Program-made: the position numbers and the translations under genes | Notes under the pieces: generated by a model | What the model was told of the DNA's origin: nothing | The model's database searches: none | What the model saw: the letters and a program-made list of their open reading frames with translations, nothing else | In this document: one piece after another, positions 6,180-14,836 of the stretch | Numbering within the stretch: position 1 is the first letter of the stretch | Layout of the letters: each line of letters starts with the position of its first letter | From: Desulfomicrobium sp. ZS1 | GTDB lineage: Bacteria; Desulfobacterota; Desulfovibrionia; Desulfovibrionales; Desulfomicrobiaceae | Assembly: GCF_024204645.1 (NCBI RefSeq) | Contig: NZ_CP100351.1 | Location: 3,126,001 to 3,190,000 of the forward strand | Direction: 5' to 3' | Length of the DNA: 64,000 nt

Positions 6180-7148
6180 ATGAAAAAAGTACTCTTTTCC
6201 GGCGTCCCCTTTGACAAGGGCGAAATCACCCTGGCCCTGGAATCCGGCGTGGACGCGGTCATCGTGGAGCGCGAGCACGTCGTCTCGGTCCAAGCATTGA
6301 GCAAGACCCCGGTCCTGGCCGCCGAAGACCAGCCCTATGTCCTCCTGGCCTCCAAGGCCGACGAGGAAGAGGCCGTGCGTCTCCTGACCCAGGGCCAGGG
6401 CGTCATCTTAAGGGAAGGCTGGGAAATCATCCCTGTGGAAAACATCCTGGCCCAATCCGAGCATCTGGCCGTGGAGGCCGCAAGCCTGGAACGGGCGCGG
6501 CTGGCCGCTGGCATTCTGGAACGCGGGGTCGAAACCGTGGTCGTCCTGCCCCAGGCCGCCGGGGATCTTAAAACCATTGTCCGCGAACTCAAACTGAGCC
6601 AGGGAATCATGGAACTTGAAACCGCGACGATCACCGCCGTCACTTCCGCTGGGCTCGGACACCGCGTCTGCGTGGACACCATGAGCCTCCTTAAATCCGG
6701 TCAGGGCATGCTGGTCGGCAATTCCAGCGCCTTCACCTTCCTCATCAACGCCGAGACCGAATCCAACCCCTACGTGGCCCCCCGCCCGTTCCGCATCAAT
6801 GCCGGAGCCGTGCACGCCTACACGGCCATGCCCGGAGACAGGACCACGTACCTCGATGAACTCAAAACCGGAACAGAGGTGCTCATCGTCGGCGCCGACG
6901 GCTCGACCACCCTGGCCACGGTCGGCCGCTGCAAGGTCGAGATCCGGCCCATGCTGCTCATCGAAGCCGAATGCAATGGCAAAAAGGGCACCCTCTTCCT
7001 GCAGAATGCCGAGACCATCCGCATGGTGCGGGCCGACGGCCGCCCGGTCAGCGTGGTCGACCTCAAGATCGGGGACCAGGTGCTGTGTCGCACGGATCAG
7101 GCCGGACGGCATTTCGGCATGCGCATCACCGAGGAGATCAAGGAATGA
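6180..7148 (+). CDS. 3-dehydroquinate synthase II (AroB-prime type)
   Basis: 322 residues, close to the family length. Typical stretches are VKKVLFSGVPFDK-like N-terminus, GLGHRVCVDTMSLL, GQGMLVGNSSAFTFLINAE and the C-terminal RPFRINAGAVHAY with VGRCKVEIRPMLLIEAE. The enzyme oxidatively deaminates and cyclises ADH to 3-dehydroquinate with NAD, replacing the classical AroB. It starts nine bases after the ADH synthase stop, and its TGA overlaps the pheA ATG (ATGA), so the first steps of the pathway are translationally coupled to the Phe branch. Confidence 0.88.
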   Translation: MKKVLFSGVPFDKGEITLALESGVDAVIVEREHVVSVQALSKTPVLAAEDQPYVLLASKADEEEAVRLLTQGQGVILREGWEIIPVENILAQSEHLAVEAASLERARLAAGILERGVETVVVLPQAAGDLKTIVRELKLSQGIMELETATITAVTSAGLGHRVCVDTMSLLKSGQGMLVGNSSAFTFLINAETESNPYVAPRPFRINAGAVHAYTAMPGDRTTYLDELKTGTEVLIVGADGSTTLATVGRCKVEIRPMLLIEAECNGKKGTLFLQNAETIRMVRADGRPVSVVDLKIGDQVLCRTDQAGRHFGMRITEEIKE

Positions 7149-8263
7149 ACTCCTCCACGCAGCGCCTGACTGAGATCCGCGAGCAGATCGACGCGCTGGA
7201 CGAAAAGCTTCTCGACCTGCTGAACAAACGCGCGGGCCTCAGCCGCGAGGTCGGCCATATCAAGTCCGACTCCCTGGACATCGTCTTCAAGCCCTTCCGC
7301 GAAAAGGAAGTCTTGAACCGTTTGAACGCCTTGAGTCCCGGCATCCTGCCCGAAGACCATCTGCGCGCCATCTACCGCGAGATCCTATCCTCCTCGCGCC
7401 GTTTGCAGCAGCCTCAGACCGTGGCCTACCTCGGACCCGAGGGCACCTTCACGCATCTGGCGGGCCTTGAGTATCTGGGCCGCTCCATGGACTTCACCCC
7501 CTGCCCGACCCTGCACGACGTCTTTTTGACCGTGGCCTCGCGCAAGGCCGATCTTGGCGTCATCCCGCTCGAAAACTCCCTGCAGGGCAGCGTCGGCCAG
7601 AGCCTGGACCTCTTCCTGCAATACAATGTCTATATCCACGCCGAGCTTTTCAGCCGCATCAGCCATGCGCTGCTCGCCGTGAACGCCGATCTGTCCTCCG
7701 TGCGCACGGTCTATTCCCATCCCCAGGCCCTGGCCCAGTGCTCCGGATGGCTGCGCACCAACGTGCCCCAGGCCTCCGTCATCCCCACCGAGAGCACGGC
7801 TGCAGCCGCGGCCCAGGCCGAGCGCGAGGGCGACGGCTCCGCCGCCATCGGGCATCCGAGACTGGTGGAACGCTATGGCCTGAAAGCCGTGGCGCTGGAC
7901 ATCCAGGACCTGCCGGACAACTGGACCCGCTTCCTGGTCATCGGCCCCACGCCGACGGTCGGCAGCAGCCGCGACAAGACCTCCCTCCTGTTCACCACCC
8001 CGGACCGGCCCGGTGCCCTGGCCGCCATCCTGAACCTGCTGGCCGATCAGGGGCTGAACCTGACCAAACTGGAGTCGCGGCCCCTCAAGGGCGAAAAATG
8101 GAAATACGTCTTCTTCATGGACGTGGAATGCGACCTGTCCCAAGAACAGTATGAAAACACCATGAACAACCTGACCAGCCTCTGCCACACCATGCGCGTG
8201 CTCGGCAGCTATCCAACGGGCCCGCACCTCTACGGCGCGGGCATGGTCCAGGAGCAGACATGA
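7145..8263 (+). CDS. pheA: Bifunctional chorismate mutase / prephenate dehydratase
   Basis: 372 residues starting at the ATG that overlaps the previous stop. Residues 1-85 are an AroQ-type chorismate mutase (RLTEIREQIDALDEKLLDLL, then RAGLSREVGHIK). About 92-275 is prephenate dehydratase (VAYLGPEGTFTHLAG, IPLENSLQGSVGQ, NWTRFLVIG at its end). About 285-365 is an ACT domain (RPGALAAILNLL and LTKLESRPLKGEKW) which in this family binds Phe for feedback inhibition. It converts chorismate to phenylpyruvate. The stop overlaps aroA by four bases. Confidence 0.93.
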   Translation: MNSSTQRLTEIREQIDALDEKLLDLLNKRAGLSREVGHIKSDSLDIVFKPFREKEVLNRLNALSPGILPEDHLRAIYREILSSSRRLQQPQTVAYLGPEGTFTHLAGLEYLGRSMDFTPCPTLHDVFLTVASRKADLGVIPLENSLQGSVGQSLDLFLQYNVYIHAELFSRISHALLAVNADLSSVRTVYSHPQALAQCSGWLRTNVPQASVIPTESTAAAAAQAEREGDGSAAIGHPRLVERYGLKAVALDIQDLPDNWTRFLVIGPTPTVGSSRDKTSLLFTTPDRPGALAAILNLLADQGLNLTKLESRPLKGEKWKYVFFMDVECDLSQEQYENTMNNLTSLCHTMRVLGSYPTGPHLYGAGMVQEQT

Positions 8264-9606
8264 AACCCGTCATCGACATCACCGCGCCCTCGTCCAAATC
8301 CCTGTCCCACCGCGCGCTGATCTGCGCGGCCCTGGCCGAAGGCGAGTCGCTCCTCGAAGGCGTGCTCGACAGCCAGGACCTGACCCGCACCGCCGAGTGC
8401 CTGCGCCTTCTGGGCGCGCTCATTGAGCCTCAAGGCGGCAAGCTCTTTATGCGCGGTATCGGCGGGAAGGCTGGGACGAGCACACCCGACCCCATTTCCA
8501 TGAACGTCGGCGAATCCGGCACCACCTGCCGGCTCATGGCCGGCGTGGTCACGGCCATCCCCGGCATCTACCGCATCCATGGCGAGGGCCGCATCCACGA
8601 CCGCCCGGTCGCGCATCTGACCGAAGCCCTGATCCAGCAGGGCGTGCGCATCACTTTCGAGGAAAAAAGCGGCTACCCGCCCCTGGTCATGTCCAGCCCG
8701 GGACTTTGCGGCGGCGAGGTGACCATCAACCTGGAGCAGAGCAGCCAGTACCTTTCGGGCCTGCTTCTGGCTGCGCCCCTGGCCAGCGGGACGACGACCA
8801 TCCGGCTGATCGGCACGAGCGTGGCCTCCTGGCCCTATGTCGCGCTGACGCTCGACACCATGGCCCGATTCGGCGTGCCCGTAATCCTGGAGCGCAGAAT
8901 CCTGGACGATTGGCAGCCCTGCACCCATGCAGAGGCATCGGGGATTCCCCCCACGGACATCCGGCTCATCGTCCACCCTGCCCCCTACCGGGCCGGGGCC
9001 ATGCGCGTCGAGGGCGACTGGTCCAACGCCTCTTACTTTCTGGCCGCAGGGGCCGTGGGCACGGCTCCGGTCCGCATTTCCGGGCTCAGCAGACATTCCG
9101 CCCAGGGCGACCGCTTCATGCTCGAAATCCTGGCCCGTATGGGCGCGTCCGTCGAATGGCAGGATGACGCGGTCACGGTTTTTCCGTCCGCGCTGCGCGG
9201 CACGCAGGTCGACATGAACGCCTGTCCGGACATCGTGCCCACGGTGGCGGCCATGGCCGCCTTCGCCACCGGCGAGACAGTCATTTCCGGAGCCGCGCAC
9301 CTGGCCCTGAAGGAATGCGACCGCATCCAGGGGCCGGTCACGGAACTGTCCAAGGCCGGGGTAAATATCGAGGCAAGGCCCGACGGCATGGTCATTCGCG
9401 GCAACGGCGGGCTCCTGCCGCGCAGCGTTGCCATGTCTACCTACGGCGACCACCGCATGGCCATGAGCTTCTCCCTGCTGGAACTGGGGGGCATAACCGT
9501 AAATCTCGACAACCCCTCCTGCGTGGCCAAATCCTTTCCGGGATTCTGGGACGTATGGGCCAAAATCCGCCTTGGCAACGGCCTGGGAGCAGCGCATGAG
9601 TCTTAG
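8260..9606 (+). CDS. aroA: 5-enolpyruvylshikimate-3-phosphate synthase
   Basis: 448 residues, usual length. Family marks: SSKSLSHRALICAALAEG at the N-terminus, NVGESGTTCRLMAGV (shikimate-3-phosphate/PEP loop), the catalytic region CPDIVPTVAAMAAFA and KECDRIQGPVTELSKAG, and YGDHRMAMSFSLLEL near the C-terminus. The enzyme joins PEP to shikimate-3-phosphate, two steps before chorismate. ATG overlaps the pheA stop; its own stop overlaps tyrA by 11 bases. Other common-pathway genes (aroC, aroD, aroE, aroK) are not in the window. Confidence 0.94.
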   Translation: MKPVIDITAPSSKSLSHRALICAALAEGESLLEGVLDSQDLTRTAECLRLLGALIEPQGGKLFMRGIGGKAGTSTPDPISMNVGESGTTCRLMAGVVTAIPGIYRIHGEGRIHDRPVAHLTEALIQQGVRITFEEKSGYPPLVMSSPGLCGGEVTINLEQSSQYLSGLLLAAPLASGTTTIRLIGTSVASWPYVALTLDTMARFGVPVILERRILDDWQPCTHAEASGIPPTDIRLIVHPAPYRAGAMRVEGDWSNASYFLAAGAVGTAPVRISGLSRHSAQGDRFMLEILARMGASVEWQDDAVTVFPSALRGTQVDMNACPDIVPTVAAMAAFATGETVISGAAHLALKECDRIQGPVTELSKAGVNIEARPDGMVIRGNGGLLPRSVAMSTYGDHRMAMSFSLLELGGITVNLDNPSCVAKSFPGFWDVWAKIRLGNGLGAAHES

Positions 9607-10375
9607 CCCTGCATCGGCCATCGTGGTCATCGGCGCCAAGGGTCAGATGGGAGCGCGCTTCGTGCGCAGCTTTCGCGAAGCGGGCAACCCCGTGACCGAA
9701 TTCGACCATCCCCTGGACCTGGGCAGGCTGCCCGGCGCCGTACGGAAGGCCGCCCTTGTCCTCTTGTGCGTACCCATCACGGCGATGAAGGATGTCGTCG
9801 CGCTGGTGGCCCCGCATCTCACGCAGACGACAATTCTGGCCGACATCTGCTCGGTCAAGGTCCAGCCCCTGCATGACATGCTGGCCCAGACCACAACGCC
9901 CGTGGTTGGCACCCATCCACTTTTCGGCCCCGAGACACTTGACACGGAGCTGCGAATTGCCGTAACTCCAGGACGTAGCCAGGAAGCGACCGATAATCTA
10001 TCAAGATGCTTCCGTGATCTGGGATTTTCCCCGTTCACCACAACGGCCGATGAGCATGACAAAGCCATGGCCTACATCCAAGGACTCAATTTCGTGACAA
10101 CCGTCGCTTACCTCTGTGCTTCCCCTCTGGAAAACGGAATCGAGCGTTTTTTCACGCCCTCGTTCGGACGACGCGTGGAGGCGGCCACGAAAATGATCAC
10201 CCAGGACGCACCCCTCTTCTCCACCATGTTTGAAGCAAATCCCCACAGCCTCGAAGCGGTCCGCATGTTCCGCTCGTACCTGAACGTCGCCGCCGGCGGC
10301 GATCTGGAACTCTTGAGCCAGAAGGCTCTTTGGTGGTGGCGCAAGCAGCATGACGCAGGGGGACCCGCTTCCTGA
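9596..10375 (+). CDS. tyrA: Prephenate dehydrogenase
   Basis: 259 residues from ATG 9596 inside the aroA 3' end. The NAD-binding motif is VIGAKGQMGARF, followed by LVLLCVPITAM, the catalytic-site motif VGTHPLFGPE and AYIQGLNFVTTVAYL. The enzyme makes 4-hydroxyphenylpyruvate for Tyr. There is no chorismate mutase or ACT domain; chorismate mutase is supplied by PheA. The C-terminus reads LLSQKALWWWRKQ, three consecutive Trp codons (10331-10339) 36-44 bases before the stop, an unusual tail that sits directly upstream of a terminator in front of trpE. Confidence 0.92.
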   Translation: MSLSPASAIVVIGAKGQMGARFVRSFREAGNPVTEFDHPLDLGRLPGAVRKAALVLLCVPITAMKDVVALVAPHLTQTTILADICSVKVQPLHDMLAQTTTPVVGTHPLFGPETLDTELRIAVTPGRSQEATDNLSRCFRDLGFSPFTTTADEHDKAMAYIQGLNFVTTVAYLCASPLENGIERFFTPSFGRRVEAATKMITQDAPLFSTMFEANPHSLEAVRMFRSYLNVAAGGDLELLSQKALWWWRKQHDAGGPAS

Positions 10376-10392
10376 CGGCATCGCAATGCCGT
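10375..10392 (+). promoter_or_regulatory. Hairpin just after tyrA stop
   Basis: ACGGCAT (10375-10381) and ATGCCGT (10386-10392) form a perfect seven-base stem with loop CGCA, between the tyrA stop and the terminator at 10418. It could act as a pause hairpin in the proposed trp attenuator. Confidence 0.45.
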
Positions 10393-10417
10393 TAGTTCAG
10401 GCATAAAAAGGCATAAA

Positions 10418-10449
10418 AGCCGGATCCTCCCAGGATCCGGCTTTTTTTT
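10418..10449 (+). terminator. Intrinsic terminator/attenuator in front of trpE
   Basis: AGCCGGATCCT (10418-10428) pairs perfectly with AGGATCCGGCT (10432-10442) around loop CCC, followed by a run of T residues to 10449. Only 33 bases remain before the trpE start, too few for a separate promoter, so trp transcripts must cross this terminator. GGGACCCGCTT (10360-10370) inside tyrA can pair imperfectly with the 5' arm (two mismatches), a possible antiterminator. Confidence 0.8.
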
Positions 10450-10482
10450 ATCCAAAATTCAACAATCGATTATGGAGGCACC

Positions 10483-11895
10483 ATGATCACCCTACCCCAA
10501 CAGGGGACTTGGCTCCCGGCGGACACACAGACGCCCATCTCCCTGTACCTGACACTGGTGCGCGATAAACAGGGCTTCCTTCTTGAAAGCACCGAGGTGG
10601 ACGGACGGCTGGGCCGGTATAGCCTCATCGGCTGGGATTATCGGCTGATCCTCTCCTGCTCCGGCGGCAAGCTCGACGTGCAGAGCTACGACCCGCGCCT
10701 GCACGGCCTGAAGGAATTCAGCGGCCAGGATTACGTGACGGGCCTTCGCGCATGCTTAAGCGCCCTGACCGTGACCGGCCCCGAGAACCTGGGCCCGCTC
10801 CCGGCCGTGACCAGGAGCGTGTGCGGCTACATGGCCTACAACATGGGCGGCATCTTCGAGCCGGCCCTGGCCGACAAGTTGCCTCCCGAAGAAGGGCGCT
10901 CCATCATGGTCCTGCCGGGCAAGGTCATTCTCTTCGACCACCTGCACCACCGCTGCTGCTACCTGACGCTCGACTCGACGACCAACCTGAACGGCTGCCA
11001 GCGCCCGAGCACACCGGCTCCGCCCGTGGTCGGCGCCATCACCACCACGCCGAACCAGGACGAATTCCTGCGCCGTGTGGGCCGGGCCAAGGACCTCATC
11101 ACCGAGGGCGAAGCCATCCAGATCGTGCTCTCAACCCGCTTCTCGGCCCCGTTTTCTGGCTCCGCCTTTGAACTGTACCGGCGTCTGCGGCAGATCAACC
11201 CATCCCCGTACACCTTCTTCATGTCCTTCGGGGAGCTGACGGTCATGGGCTCCTCGCCGGAACTGCTCATCCGCTGCGAGGACGGCCTCTTGCAACTGCG
11301 CCCAATAGCCGGAACCCGCGTGCGCGGCGCCACTGAGGCCGAGGATCAGGCCCTGGCCGAGGAGCTGCTGGCCGACGAGAAGGAGCGGGCCGAGCACGTC
11401 ATGCTCGTGGACCTGGGTCGCAACGACCTCGGCCGCATCGCCGCCCCCGGCACCGTGCATGTCGACAAGTACATGCAGGTCGAGCGGTTTTCCCACGTCA
11501 TGCACCTGACCTCCTACCTCTCGGCCCATCTGGCCGAGGGCCTCGACGCCATCGACGTATTGAAGGCCGGATTCCCGGCGGGCACCGTCTCCGGCGCTCC
11601 CAAGATCCGGGCCATGCAGATCATCGCCGACGAGGAAAAGCTCGATCGCGGCCCCTATGCCGGCGGCATCGGCTGGATCGGCCTCGATCAGGGGCAGGTC
11701 AACCTCGACACAGGCATCACCATCCGTTCCCTGTGGGTGGAGAACGGCCAGATCAACTGGCAGGCGGGCGCAGGCCTCGTCTTTGACTCGGATCCGGAAA
11801 AGGAATGGCAGGAGTGCCACAACAAGGCCAGGGCAATTCTGAAGGCCATCACCAGCACAGGAGGCGGAGATGATTTTACTGATCGACAACTTTGA
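10483..11895 (+). CDS. trpE: Anthranilate synthase component I
   Basis: 470 residues with the chorismate-binding enzyme fold. N-terminal GFLLESTEVDGRLGRYS resembles the LLES-containing Trp feedback site. The C-terminal catalytic domain includes IQIVLSTRFSAPF, SPELLIR, RPIAGTRVRGAT, LVDLGRNDLGRIAAPG and FPAGTVSGAPKIRAMQI. The enzyme makes anthranilate from chorismate using ammonia from TrpG. GGAGG at 10473-10477 is the ribosome binding site. Its last 26 bases overlap trpG, ensuring a coupled two-subunit complex. Confidence 0.95.
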   Translation: MITLPQQGTWLPADTQTPISLYLTLVRDKQGFLLESTEVDGRLGRYSLIGWDYRLILSCSGGKLDVQSYDPRLHGLKEFSGQDYVTGLRACLSALTVTGPENLGPLPAVTRSVCGYMAYNMGGIFEPALADKLPPEEGRSIMVLPGKVILFDHLHHRCCYLTLDSTTNLNGCQRPSTPAPPVVGAITTTPNQDEFLRRVGRAKDLITEGEAIQIVLSTRFSAPFSGSAFELYRRLRQINPSPYTFFMSFGELTVMGSSPELLIRCEDGLLQLRPIAGTRVRGATEAEDQALAEELLADEKERAEHVMLVDLGRNDLGRIAAPGTVHVDKYMQVERFSHVMHLTSYLSAHLAEGLDAIDVLKAGFPAGTVSGAPKIRAMQIIADEEKLDRGPYAGGIGWIGLDQGQVNLDTGITIRSLWVENGQINWQAGAGLVFDSDPEKEWQECHNKARAILKAITSTGGGDDFTDRQL

Positions 11896-12454
11896 CTCGT
11901 TTACTTTCAACCTGGTTCAGGTTTTCCAATCTTTGGGCGCAAACCCCTTGGTGCTTCGTAACAACGAGCCGGAAATCCTGAACCTGGCCACGGACCCGCG
12001 CCTGCGTGGCGCGATCATCTCCCCCGGCCCCAGCCACCCGCGCAACACCGGGCTGTGCCTGCAGTTTCTGGATGTGGTGCCGAAAAGCGTGCCGGTCCTT
12101 GGCGTCTGCCTCGGACACCAGACCCTGGCGCACCACAGCGGCGTGACCGTGGGTTCGGCCCGACGCATCATGCACGGCAAGACCTCGGATATCCGCCACG
12201 ACGGGACCGGCCTCTTTGCCGGGCTGCCAAACCCCATGCAGATCGGGCGCTACCATTCCCTGGCCGTGCATGAGGAAGGACGGACCGACCTGCCCTTCGC
12301 CGTCACCGCCCGCACCGAGCACGGGGAGGTCATGGCCCTGGCCTTCAAAGACCGCCCATGGGTCGGTGTGCAGTTCCATCCCGAATCCGTGCTCACGCCG
12401 GACGGCCCAAAGCTTCTCAAAAACTTCCTGCACATGTGCGACACCACGGAGTAA
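11870..12454 (+). CDS. trpG: Anthranilate synthase component II (glutamine amidotransferase)
   Basis: 194 residues of class I glutamine amidotransferase. LIDNFDSFTFNLVQ starts the protein, ISPGPSHP is the glutamine-site loop, LGVCLGHQTLA holds the nucleophilic Cys, and QFHPESVLTPDG supplies the His-Glu pair. A stand-alone subunit with no phosphoribosyltransferase fusion. It overlaps the 3' end of trpE by 26 bases. Confidence 0.95.
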   Translation: MILLIDNFDSFTFNLVQVFQSLGANPLVLRNNEPEILNLATDPRLRGAIISPGPSHPRNTGLCLQFLDVVPKSVPVLGVCLGHQTLAHHSGVTVGSARRIMHGKTSDIRHDGTGLFAGLPNPMQIGRYHSLAVHEEGRTDLPFAVTARTEHGEVMALAFKDRPWVGVQFHPESVLTPDGPKLLKNFLHMCDTTE

Positions 12455-12457
12455 GCC

Positions 12458-13459
12458 ATGAACACCATCAGCCATATTCTCGAACACCTGACCACGGGCG
12501 CGGACCTCTCCGCTCTCCAGGCCAAGGAGGCCTTCGACCTCCTGCTGACGGGCGAGGTCTCCCCGGTGCAGGCCGGAGCCTTTCTGATGGGCCTGCGCGC
12601 CAAGGGCGAAACCGCCGCCGAGCTCTCAGCCGCCGTGGACGCGGCCTTGGGCCAGGCCCGGCTCATCCCCGGACTCTCGGGCAAACGCATCGACACCTGC
12701 GGCACGGGCGGCGACGGCCAGCACAGCTTCAACTGTTCCACGGCCGTGTCCTTTTTCCTGGCCGACATGGGTTATCAGGTCGTCAAGCACGGCAACCGCG
12801 CCGTGTCGAGCAAATGCGGCAGCGCCGACGTGGTCGAAGACCTGGGCTACCCCCTGGTCACGGAACCCGAGGAGGCGCGAGCGGAGCTTGCGAGGCACAA
12901 CTTCGTCTTTCTCTTCGCCCCGCATTTCCACCCGGCCTTCAGGCATGTGGGACCGGTGCGGCAGCAACTCGGCGTGCGCACCATCTTCAACCTCATGGGT
13001 CCGCTTTTGAACCCGGCCCTGCCCACGCATCAGATATTGGGCGTGCCGGATTTTCGCTTCGCGCCCATGATCGCCCAGGTTTTGGCGGCAAGAAAAGGTC
13101 TTGAGCGCGCAGCCATCGTCCACGGCGCGGGCGGCTTTGACGAACTTACCCCGTGCGGTCCCGGACAGGTCATTTTCATCGAGCACGGCGTCATCCGCGA
13201 AGCAGTCATCGACCCGGCGGATTTCGGTCTCTCGACCTGCGTGCCAAGGGATCTGGCCTGCGACAGCAAGGAAGAAGCGCTCAAGCTGCAACGTCAGGTC
13301 CTGACAGGAAAAGGCCCCAAATCCCTCCAGGACATGGTCACCCTGAATCTCGGCGTGGCCATCTACCTCTTGGAGGACAACCTGCCCCTGGATCTAGCCA
13401 TGGAAATGGCGCAGGCCAAAGTGGAACAGGGGCTCGCCCGCGAGGTGTGCCATGCTTGA
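12458..13459 (+). CDS. trpD: Anthranilate phosphoribosyltransferase
   Basis: 333 residues, normal length. Signatures: ALLMGLRAKGET-like segment (AFLMGLRAKGETAAEL), the PRPP-binding DTCGTGGDGQHSFNCST, VKHGNRAVSSKCGSADVVE, and FNLMGPLLNPALPTHQILG. Transfers phosphoribose to anthranilate. It starts three bases after trpG and overlaps trpC by eight bases. Confidence 0.95.
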   Translation: MNTISHILEHLTTGADLSALQAKEAFDLLLTGEVSPVQAGAFLMGLRAKGETAAELSAAVDAALGQARLIPGLSGKRIDTCGTGGDGQHSFNCSTAVSFFLADMGYQVVKHGNRAVSSKCGSADVVEDLGYPLVTEPEEARAELARHNFVFLFAPHFHPAFRHVGPVRQQLGVRTIFNLMGPLLNPALPTHQILGVPDFRFAPMIAQVLAARKGLERAAIVHGAGGFDELTPCGPGQVIFIEHGVIREAVIDPADFGLSTCVPRDLACDSKEEALKLQRQVLTGKGPKSLQDMVTLNLGVAIYLLEDNLPLDLAMEMAQAKVEQGLAREVCHA

Positions 13460-14225
13460 GAAATTCCGCCTGGCCAAGGAAACGGAAGTCCGGGAACTCC
13501 TGCGCCTGCACGACGCCGGGCATGTGCATACGCCCTGGGCCGCCCCTCGCCCGGGTTTTGGCGCGGCCCTGACCCGGTCCGGATCATCGGGCATCATCGC
13601 CGAGTACAAGCGCGCCTCCCCGTCCAAGGGCGACATCAACCTTGGCGTCACGCCAGCCGAAGCCTGCGCCGGGTACGCCGGGGCCGGAGCCTGCGCATTG
13701 TCCATCCTGACCGAGAGCCGCTATTTCAAAGGCGACCTCTCCTTTTTGGCCGAAGTCGCCGGCCTTGGCCTGCCGCTGTTGCGCAAAGACTTCATCATCC
13801 ACCCGCTGCAGGTGGAGGCGACCACGGCCACCCCGGCCTCGGCGATCCTGCTCATCGTGCGCATGTTCGAGGATGTGAGCGACCTGGCCATGATGCACGC
13901 CCTGTGCCTGACGCATGGCCTGGAACCGGTGGTGGAGGTCTTCGACGAACGCGATCTGGACCGGGCCAAGGAGATCGGAAGCACCATCATCCAGGTCAAC
14001 AATCGCGATCTGGACACCCTGACCACGGACCTTGGCCGCTGCCTGGACATGGTGCGGCGCAAGGAGGAAGGTGAAATCTGGATCGGGGCCAGCGGCATCG
14101 AAACCTTGGAGCAGGTGCGGGAACTGAAAAGCGCCGGCCTGGATGCGCTGCTCATCGGCACGGCGCTCATGCGGCACGGCGATCCCGGCCAGGGCCTGGC
14201 CCGGCTTACCGGAGGGAAATCATGA
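13452..14225 (+). CDS. trpC: Indole-3-glycerol phosphate synthase
   Basis: 257 residues, TIM barrel. IIAEYKRASPSKGDI contains the conserved catalytic Lys, LLRKDFIIHPLQVEA the second active-site Lys, and IIQVNNRDLDTL and IGASGIETLEQV the product-side loops ending in ALLIGTALMR. The stretch TTATPASAILLIV replaces the more usual ARAAGADAILLIV, a minor variation. Not fused to TrpF. Overlaps trpD and, by four bases, trpF. Confidence 0.94.
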   Translation: MLEKFRLAKETEVRELLRLHDAGHVHTPWAAPRPGFGAALTRSGSSGIIAEYKRASPSKGDINLGVTPAEACAGYAGAGACALSILTESRYFKGDLSFLAEVAGLGLPLLRKDFIIHPLQVEATTATPASAILLIVRMFEDVSDLAMMHALCLTHGLEPVVEVFDERDLDRAKEIGSTIIQVNNRDLDTLTTDLGRCLDMVRRKEEGEIWIGASGIETLEQVRELKSAGLDALLIGTALMRHGDPGQGLARLTGGKS

Positions 14226-14836
14226 TCATCAAGGTTTGCGGCATGACCAGGGCCGAGGACGTCGAATTCTGCGACAGGCTCGGCATCGACCTTTTGGGCT
14301 TCATCTTTCATCCCGAGAGCCCCAGAAACGTCGCCCCGGAATGGGTCGCCACCCAAAAGCCCGGCCGCGCCCTCAAGACCGGCGTCTTCGTGCGTCAGAG
14401 CGTGGAAGAAGTCAGCGCCATCGCCAGGGCGGCAGGCCTCGACCTGCTGCAACTCCACGGCGGACACACCGTGGAGCAGTGCCGCGACCTCGGACCCGAG
14501 CGGGTCATCAAGACCATGTGGCCCCAGCGTTATCCGAACACGGAACGCCTGCTCGCGGACATGCTGCTTTTCGCCCCGGTCTGCCGGGCCATTCTGCTCG
14601 ACAGCGGCAAAAGCGGCGGCGGGCACGGCAAGAGCCTCAATCCGGCGGACCTGCGACGCCTCAACTGCCCCCATCCCTGGTATCTGGCCGGGGGGCTTGG
14701 CCCCCACAATCTGGACACCATGAAAACCACCGGCGCGAGCGGCTTCGACCTCAATTCCGGAGTGGAAAAACTCCCCGGAATCAAGGATCATGAAAAAATA
14801 CGCACCGCCTTACACATACTGCGAGGAAAACCATGA
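14222..14836 (+). CDS. trpF: Phosphoribosylanthranilate isomerase
   Basis: 204 residues. Starts [15 protein letters not shown] with the catalytic Cys in [30 protein letters not shown] and LDLLQLHGG are the expected barrel strands, and the catalytic Asp lies in [26 protein letters not shown] forms the phosphate site. Its ATG overlaps the trpC stop and its stop overlaps trpB (ATGA). Confidence 0.93.
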   Translation: MIIKVCGMTRAEDVEFCDRLGIDLLGFIFHPESPRNVAPEWVATQKPGRALKTGVFVRQSVEEVSAIARAAGLDLLQLHGGHTVEQCRDLGPERVIKTMWPQRYPNTERLLADMLLFAPVCRAILLDSGKSGGGHGKSLNPADLRRLNCPHPWYLAGGLGPHNLDTMKTTGASGFDLNSGVEKLPGIKDHEKIRTALHILRGKP

